Source: Nitratifractor sp964650685
Lineage (GTDB): Bacteria > Campylobacterota > Campylobacteria > Campylobacterales > Sulfurovaceae
Direction: 5' to 3'
DNA length: 9,765 nt
Assembly: GCA_964650685.1 (NCBI GenBank)
Contig: CAZYUW010000018.1
Location: 1-9,765, forward strand
The number at the start of each line of letters is the position of its first letter. Within the stretch, counting starts at the first letter, position 1. Below, piece by piece: positions 5,600-9,765 of this stretch. The translations under genes and the position numbers were made by a program. Below the pieces are notes generated by a model. The model did not search any database and was not told the origin of the DNA. It worked only from the letters and a program-made list of their open reading frames with translations.

Positions 5600-8500
5600 A
5601 GAGTTGGATAGAAAAGCTGTCGAGGATAGCGAGGGTAGAAAAGGAGTTTGAAAAAACAGATCGTGTTTTTCCTCTCGCTGGAGAGCGAAGGCGGAAAGAC
5701 CGGATAAAAAAAGATAGTTTTATACGGATGATGATAGTGCCGCTTATGGCATTCGCCACCATATCCGTATCGTACGCGGTGAATAGCGTCGAAAGCAGAA
5801 TCAGCTCATCGCGCGACGACGCGGAGGAGTTTTTGAATAATGGTGGTCGGATGTACTGTACAAGCAGCGATCTCGAGCTGGTTTACGAACCCTCACACGG
5901 CAAACAGATCGTCGGGATGCGTTTCAACAACATCACCATCCCCAAAGGCGCGACAATCACCAGAGCCTATCTCGAGTTTACGGTGGACGAAGAGAGCAAC
6001 ACCACAACCAATGTGCTCATCAGCGGTCAGGCAGCGGATAACGCTTCGTCCTTTTCGTGTACTCCTGTAATAAGCAATGGAAATATCAGCAATAGAGCCA
6101 AAACTTCCGCGCAGGTATCCTGGAGCATCCCACCCTGGACTCATGTCGGAGACCACGGCGCGGATCAGACAAGCCCCGATCTCTCCCCCGTCATACAGGA
6201 GATTGTGGACCGCTCAGGGTGGAGCAGCGGCAACAGTCTGGTTTTGCTGGTAGAGGCTGGAACTGGATGCAGCGGCTCCGATTGCCACAGAGTGGCCAAA
6301 TCATACAACGGCTCATCCGCCGAAGCGCCTCTTCTGCATATCGAATACACCGATTACGAGTGCGCGGAACCAAAAGAGTTCGATATCATCTACCAGACCA
6401 ACGCCAAAGGCAACATAGCGCTGATAGGAAACACCAATATTTGCAAACCACAAAACAACAATCCTGCTACAGGCGTCTGTGTAGATCCTCATAATGCCGC
6501 CAACAACAGCATCAATGCGATGTGGAAAGACGGTGACAGCAATGGCGCTACCGTCAATTCATCCTCCGCGAAACTGATTTTGCCGCCTGGCTCCGAAGTA
6601 CTCTGGGCCGGACTGTACTGGCAGGGGTATTTCCAAAACTCAAGTCTGGATTCGCTGCAACGAAGCTCCAGAACGATAAAACTGGGTTATACCCAACAGG
6701 GCGGAGCCGCTATGACGGTCCCATACAGAACAATCAGAGCCGATCGACTTAACCATGTATATTTCAGCAGCAGTCGCTGGTACTATCAAGGGTTTGCGGA
6801 TGTAACCGATTTCGTCCGACAAAACAAAAGCGGATGGTACTGGGGTGCCGACCTGAACACTTCGCTTGGAAGACCTATTGGTGGTACGCTGGGCGCCTGG
6901 TCGATAGCAGTAGTCTATACCGATGCCAACGAAAGTATCCGCAACCTGACTATCTTTGACGGTTATCTCGCGATGGCGGGCACAGGAGATCAAAATAACG
7001 CGAAAAGATATGCGATTGCCCACGGATGCGATCCGAACAAAACCGGTGTCAAAGGTGTCACGGAGATGACTCTGAGCGGCTTCAAGACACCGGTGACCGG
7101 CAATGTCGATTCAAGACTGATCTTTTTCGGAGGGGAAGGAGATATCAGGCTGAGTGGCGACAATCTCTGGCTGGCAAAAAAAGATGGCACCTATGTTCAG
7201 ATAAAAAACAGTACAAACCCTCTGAACAATATCGCCAACTCCTCTATCACCGACTACAATGTTCACAGAGACGCGAGTGTGTTGTATCCCAGATATGGAT
7301 ACAACACCATAGGTATAGATATCGATACCTTCGATGTCAGCAACATTATAGAAAACGACCAGCGCACGACAAAGGCAAAGATGAATACAGTAGGAGACGG
7401 TTATTTTCCAGGTATCTTCGGTTTCTCCACAGAGCTGTACGAGCCCAATGTCTGTTACGACTATGTCGTCAAGCGAAACGGTCTGGTTCTGCCAGATCAA
7501 AATATGACATACGAAAGCAGAATCCGCGATCACGACGAGATCAGCTTCACCGTCGCCATTTGGGATATCACCGGCGACATCCCGCTGAAGTATGTATCGG
7601 TAGGTCTGCCCATAAGTCAGTCGGATGATGAAATCGTCAGTTTGACGAACAAAGCATACTATACGCAGAAAAACAGCAACGCTATGCTGCCTACAAATCT
7701 GGCTGCGATGAGCAGCCCCAATCGTCCCGTCATCACGATAGGCGAAGGCAGGACCGACGATGTGGGAGGTACCGTCGATCGCGACGAGCGCTACTTCATG
7801 AAGTTTTTCTTCGAAGCTAGAGACCCTGATCAAAACAATAAAATCAAAGGCACATTCGATATAGAGGTAAACGCCACATTAAACTATGGCTCCGGAGATT
7901 TTTCGCGACTTCTGGATGCTCACAGATGTCCGCAAAATCCGGTATATCAACCGACATGGTACCACTTCAATGTGGAAAAAAGGTTCACCGGCAGAATTCC
8001 AGGCAGAGCTACGAAGCGCTACTCTCTGCCTACGAGAATAGCCGCGAGAGATTTTGACTACTCTATAGCGTCTTATGTCAAAGACAGCAACGGAAAATAT
8101 ACGGTAGATCATGAGGCCAATGGCGTTACCGTCGATGTGGAGCTGGTGGACATTGGAGCCTTCGACGACAACGGATCCTATTTCAAATGCTCGAACCCTG
8201 AACCGTCTATCATCATGATGCCGGGCAAATTCAGCTATTTCGACAACAACAAAACACGTATAAATGTTGACGATCCCAACGATCTGACCTCCACATACGC
8301 CGTCAGAAACGCCACATTCAGAATGTGGCTGCTCATAGATCAAAATGGCACGATCATCACTTCGGCAAACAGCCATCCCAAAAGCGACAACTCTTATTTC
8401 GAAGGTGTCTATAACAACTATTTCAAAGCACAGGACCCAAAAAACCTCTGTCTCAATGCCTGTACAAGTCCTTACAGCTACAACAGCCCAAGACAGCAGT

Positions 8501-9765
8501 ACGACAGCAGTGCGACAGGATGTTATGCATGCCTGAGAGACTATTTCGCGCAGCCATACTGCGCGAGGGACAACTTCGCGATCCGCCCTAGAGCGATTCG
8601 CGTGGAGGTGAACGACAAAGGCGCGGACGCGAACCTGAGTGCCGTCAAGATAGCGGAAAACATAAACACGGCTCCCGCCAATCCCGTGGATCTATCTGCC
8701 GGATATCCGTATCGCATGACACTGATAGCCGAAAACAACGACGGCAACAAAACCAAAGGATACTACAGCGCCTGGTTCCATGCCCAGAGCGATCTGACCG
8801 ATGATCCCGCCAATGACAGAAACACCAGCGCGGCCATACTGGAGTTCGATGACAGCGCTTCATGCGCCGATAAAACACACAGGACATACAAGGCGATATT
8901 CTACAATGGAGAAGCAACGAACGAAGAACTCACGCACAACAACGCCGGAAAATATAAATTTATGATCTGGGACAGCGACTGGACCAAAGTGGATCACGCG
9001 TTCGACAATCCAAATAAAACGGTCTTTGTGAACAGATGTAGAAACAGCGCCGATCCGCTATGTAACGACTGTACGATAGAAAGCACGACGGACGAAGAGG
9101 ATTCCCAGCAAAAAGTAGGCTGCCTGTTTGGCTCCAATCTGGAGCTCAGAAGCGGCTCGGAAAATCCGAACTACATGACGATGTATCTGAGATTCCACCC
9201 GTACTCTTTCGATCTGAGCTCCATGACTCTGCATACCAATCCGACAGATGGCAAAGAGTGGGTATATATGAGCGATCTAAACAAAAGCAAGAGCGCGGCC
9301 GTTACACTCGAAGGGAACATAACGGCAGTCGGAGCCGACGGAGCGATCTTGAGCAACTATATCGTCAACTGCGCCGCGAATGATGTGAATCTCAGTCTCA
9401 TATACAGAACCAGACCCGATCCGGTGCAGGACGAAGACAACAACACTGTGGCTTTCGAGCAGATGCTGACGGATATATTCGGAGACGGTCCTGTCAAAAA
9501 TGCTGATGAAAATATGACTTTCCCCAAAGGAAACTTCACCAACACGGGAGAGGTCAACGGAAGCGCAGCGGTCAAGATATACTACAACTTCAAGAAAAAC
9601 TACAACAAAACGATAAATATAGCCGATGTGAACTTTTCGGAAATAAAAGCCTGCGGCAAAAACGATATCTCTATCGCGGATCAAAAGAACGACCATATGG
9701 CTGAAGGCAATATGACGATAAACGAAAACAAATATTTCTATTTCGCCAGTTGGATTATCATTTCT
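5596..9765 (+). CDS. Giant exported surface protein with DDAEE/SSDLEL and AGLYW/FDG modules, sequon-rich; 3' end outside window
   Basis: One frame runs 1390 codons without a stop to the window edge. The start has a strong AAAGGAG site (5583-5589), and no in-frame start codon lies between it and the upstream stop at 5545. A 44-residue highly charged N-terminus precedes a hydrophobic stretch (45-61, ending SVSYA), so it is probably exported by Sec with an extended n-region; ATGs at residues 45-46 are alternatives with poor ribosome sites. Residues about 66-251 match from memory a jelly-roll-like secreted module: DDAEE (74-78), SSDLEL (90-95), IPKGATITRAYLEF, QEIVDRSGW, APLLHIEY. Residues about 262-629 resemble the module of DUF11-type surface proteins: AGLYWQG (338-344), FADVTDF (400-406), IFDG (453-456), EGDIRLSGDNLWL. 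A DUF11-like stretch (about 630-810) and a Cys cluster (952-989) follow. It has 23 cysteines and 19 D/E-X-N-X-S/T sequons, most in the C-terminal third. The likely role is a glycosylated surface or secreted structural or adhesive protein; the function is not known. Confidence 0.88.
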   Translation, partial: MKSWIEKLSRIARVEKEFEKTDRVFPLAGERRRKDRIKKDSFIRMMIVPLMAFATISVSYAVNSVESRISSSRDDAEEFLNNGGRMYCTSSDLELVYEPSHGKQIVGMRFNNITIPKGATITRAYLEFTVDEESNTTTNVLISGQAADNASSFSCTPVISNGNISNRAKTSAQVSWSIPPWTHVGDHGADQTSPDLSPVIQEIVDRSGWSSGNSLVLLVEAGTGCSGSDCHRVAKSYNGSSAEAPLLHIEYTDYECAEPKEFDIIYQTNAKGNIALIGNTNICKPQNNNPATGVCVDPHNAANNSINAMWKDGDSNGATVNSSSAKLILPPGSEVLWAGLYWQGYFQNSSLDSLQRSSRTIKLGYTQQGGAAMTVPYRTIRADRLNHVYFSSSRWYYQGFADVTDFVRQNKSGWYWGADLNTSLGRPIGGTLGAWSIAVVYTDANESIRNLTIFDGYLAMAGTGDQNNAKRYAIAHGCDPNKTGVKGVTEMTLSGFKTPVTGNVDSRLIFFGGEGDIRLSGDNLWLAKKDGTYVQIKNSTNPLNNIANSSITDYNVHRDASVLYPRYGYNTIGIDIDTFDVSNIIENDQRTTKAKMNTVGDGYFPGIFGFSTELYEPNVCYDYVVKRNGLVLPDQNMTYESRIRDHDEISFTVAIWDITGDIPLKYVSVGLPISQSDDEIVSLTNKAYYTQKNSNAMLPTNLAAMSSPNRPVITIGEGRTDDVGGTVDRDERYFMKFFFEARDPDQNNKIKGTFDIEVNATLNYGSGDFSRLLDAHRCPQNPVYQPTWYHFNVEKRFTGRIPGRATKRYSLPTRIAARDFDYSIASYVKDSNGKYTVDHEANGVTVDVELVDIGAFDDNGSYFKCSNPEPSIIMMPGKFSYFDNNKTRINVDDPNDLTSTYAVRNATFRMWLLIDQNGTIITSANSHPKSDNSYFEGVYNNYFKAQDPKNLCLNACTSPYSYNSPRQQYDSSATGCYACLRDYFAQPYCARDNFAIRPRAIRVEVNDKGADANLSAVKIAENINTAPANPVDLSAGYPYRMTLIAENNDGNKTKGYYSAWFHAQSDLTDDPANDRNTSAAILEFDDSASCADKTHRTYKAIFYNGEATNEELTHNNAGKYKFMIWDSDWTKVDHAFDNPNKTVFVNRCRNSADPLCNDCTIESTTDEEDSQQKVGCLFGSNLELRSGSENPNYMTMYLRFHPYSFDLSSMTLHTNPTDGKEWVYMSDLNKSKSAAVTLEGNITAVGADGAILSNYIVNCAANDVNLSLIYRTRPDPVQDEDNNTVAFEQMLTDIFGDGPVKNADENMTFPKGNFTNTGEVNGSAAVKIYYNFKKNYNKTINIADVNFSEIKACGKNDISIADQKNDHMAEGNMTINENKYFYFASWIIIS

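Noticed and set aside
7111..7833. 240-codon minus-strand frame (and 7879-8376) opposite the giant surface protein
   Set aside because: The + frame is continuous for 1390 codons with recognised modules and a strong ribosome-binding site. The minus frames have no start signals or family resemblance.

Overview
The window looks like chromosome of a Campylobacterota (Epsilonproteobacteria) member, probably an environmental or vent-type lineage rather than a low-GC host-adapted one. Three things point there. A bamD-type gene sits directly upstream of lon, an order known in Helicobacter, Campylobacter and Sulfurimonas relatives. The Lon N-terminus is of epsilonproteobacterial type. The large exported protein on the right is packed with D/E-X-N-X-S/T sequons, the target of the PglB N-glycosylation system of this group. 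The genus cannot be named from sequence alone.

Left part (1-1850, + strand): the 3' end of a hybrid sensor histidine kinase, then a stand-alone CheY-like response regulator whose start codon overlaps the kinase stop (ATGA). The kinase fragment has the end of its ATPase domain and three receiver-like domains in tandem. Only the middle one has a complete phosphorylation site.

Centre (1957-5208, - strand): lon, an ATP-dependent protease of 806 residues with intact ATPase and Ser-Lys catalytic residues, preceded by bamD. lon converges on the response regulator. The BamD-like protein keeps a signal peptide, but the expected lipobox cysteine is a tryptophan. A 387-bp divergent region (5209-5595) follows. 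It holds a 15-bp inverted repeat, an 11-bp direct repeat at 21-bp spacing, an AT-rich promoter-like stretch, a G-rich block that could be a two-tetrad quadruplex or a sigma-54-like element, and a 23-codon upstream ORF overlapping the next gene by ATGA.

Right part (5596-9765, + strand): one uninterrupted reading frame of 1390 codons that leaves the window without a stop. It encodes a giant exported, cysteine-containing, Asn/Asp-rich surface protein. In order it has an unusually long charged N-terminus, a signal-like hydrophobic segment, a jelly-roll-like module with DDAEE and SSDLEL motifs, an AGLYW/FDG module of the kind seen in DUF11-type surface proteins, a DUF11-like stretch, a cysteine cluster and a sequon-dense C-terminal part. 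This is the most unusual item in the window.

The genes form three separate units: a signalling pair, an envelope and protein quality-control pair (BamD for outer-membrane assembly, Lon for cytoplasmic proteolysis), and the surface protein. Nothing in the sequence links the three functionally. All family assignments come from motif recognition, not searches.
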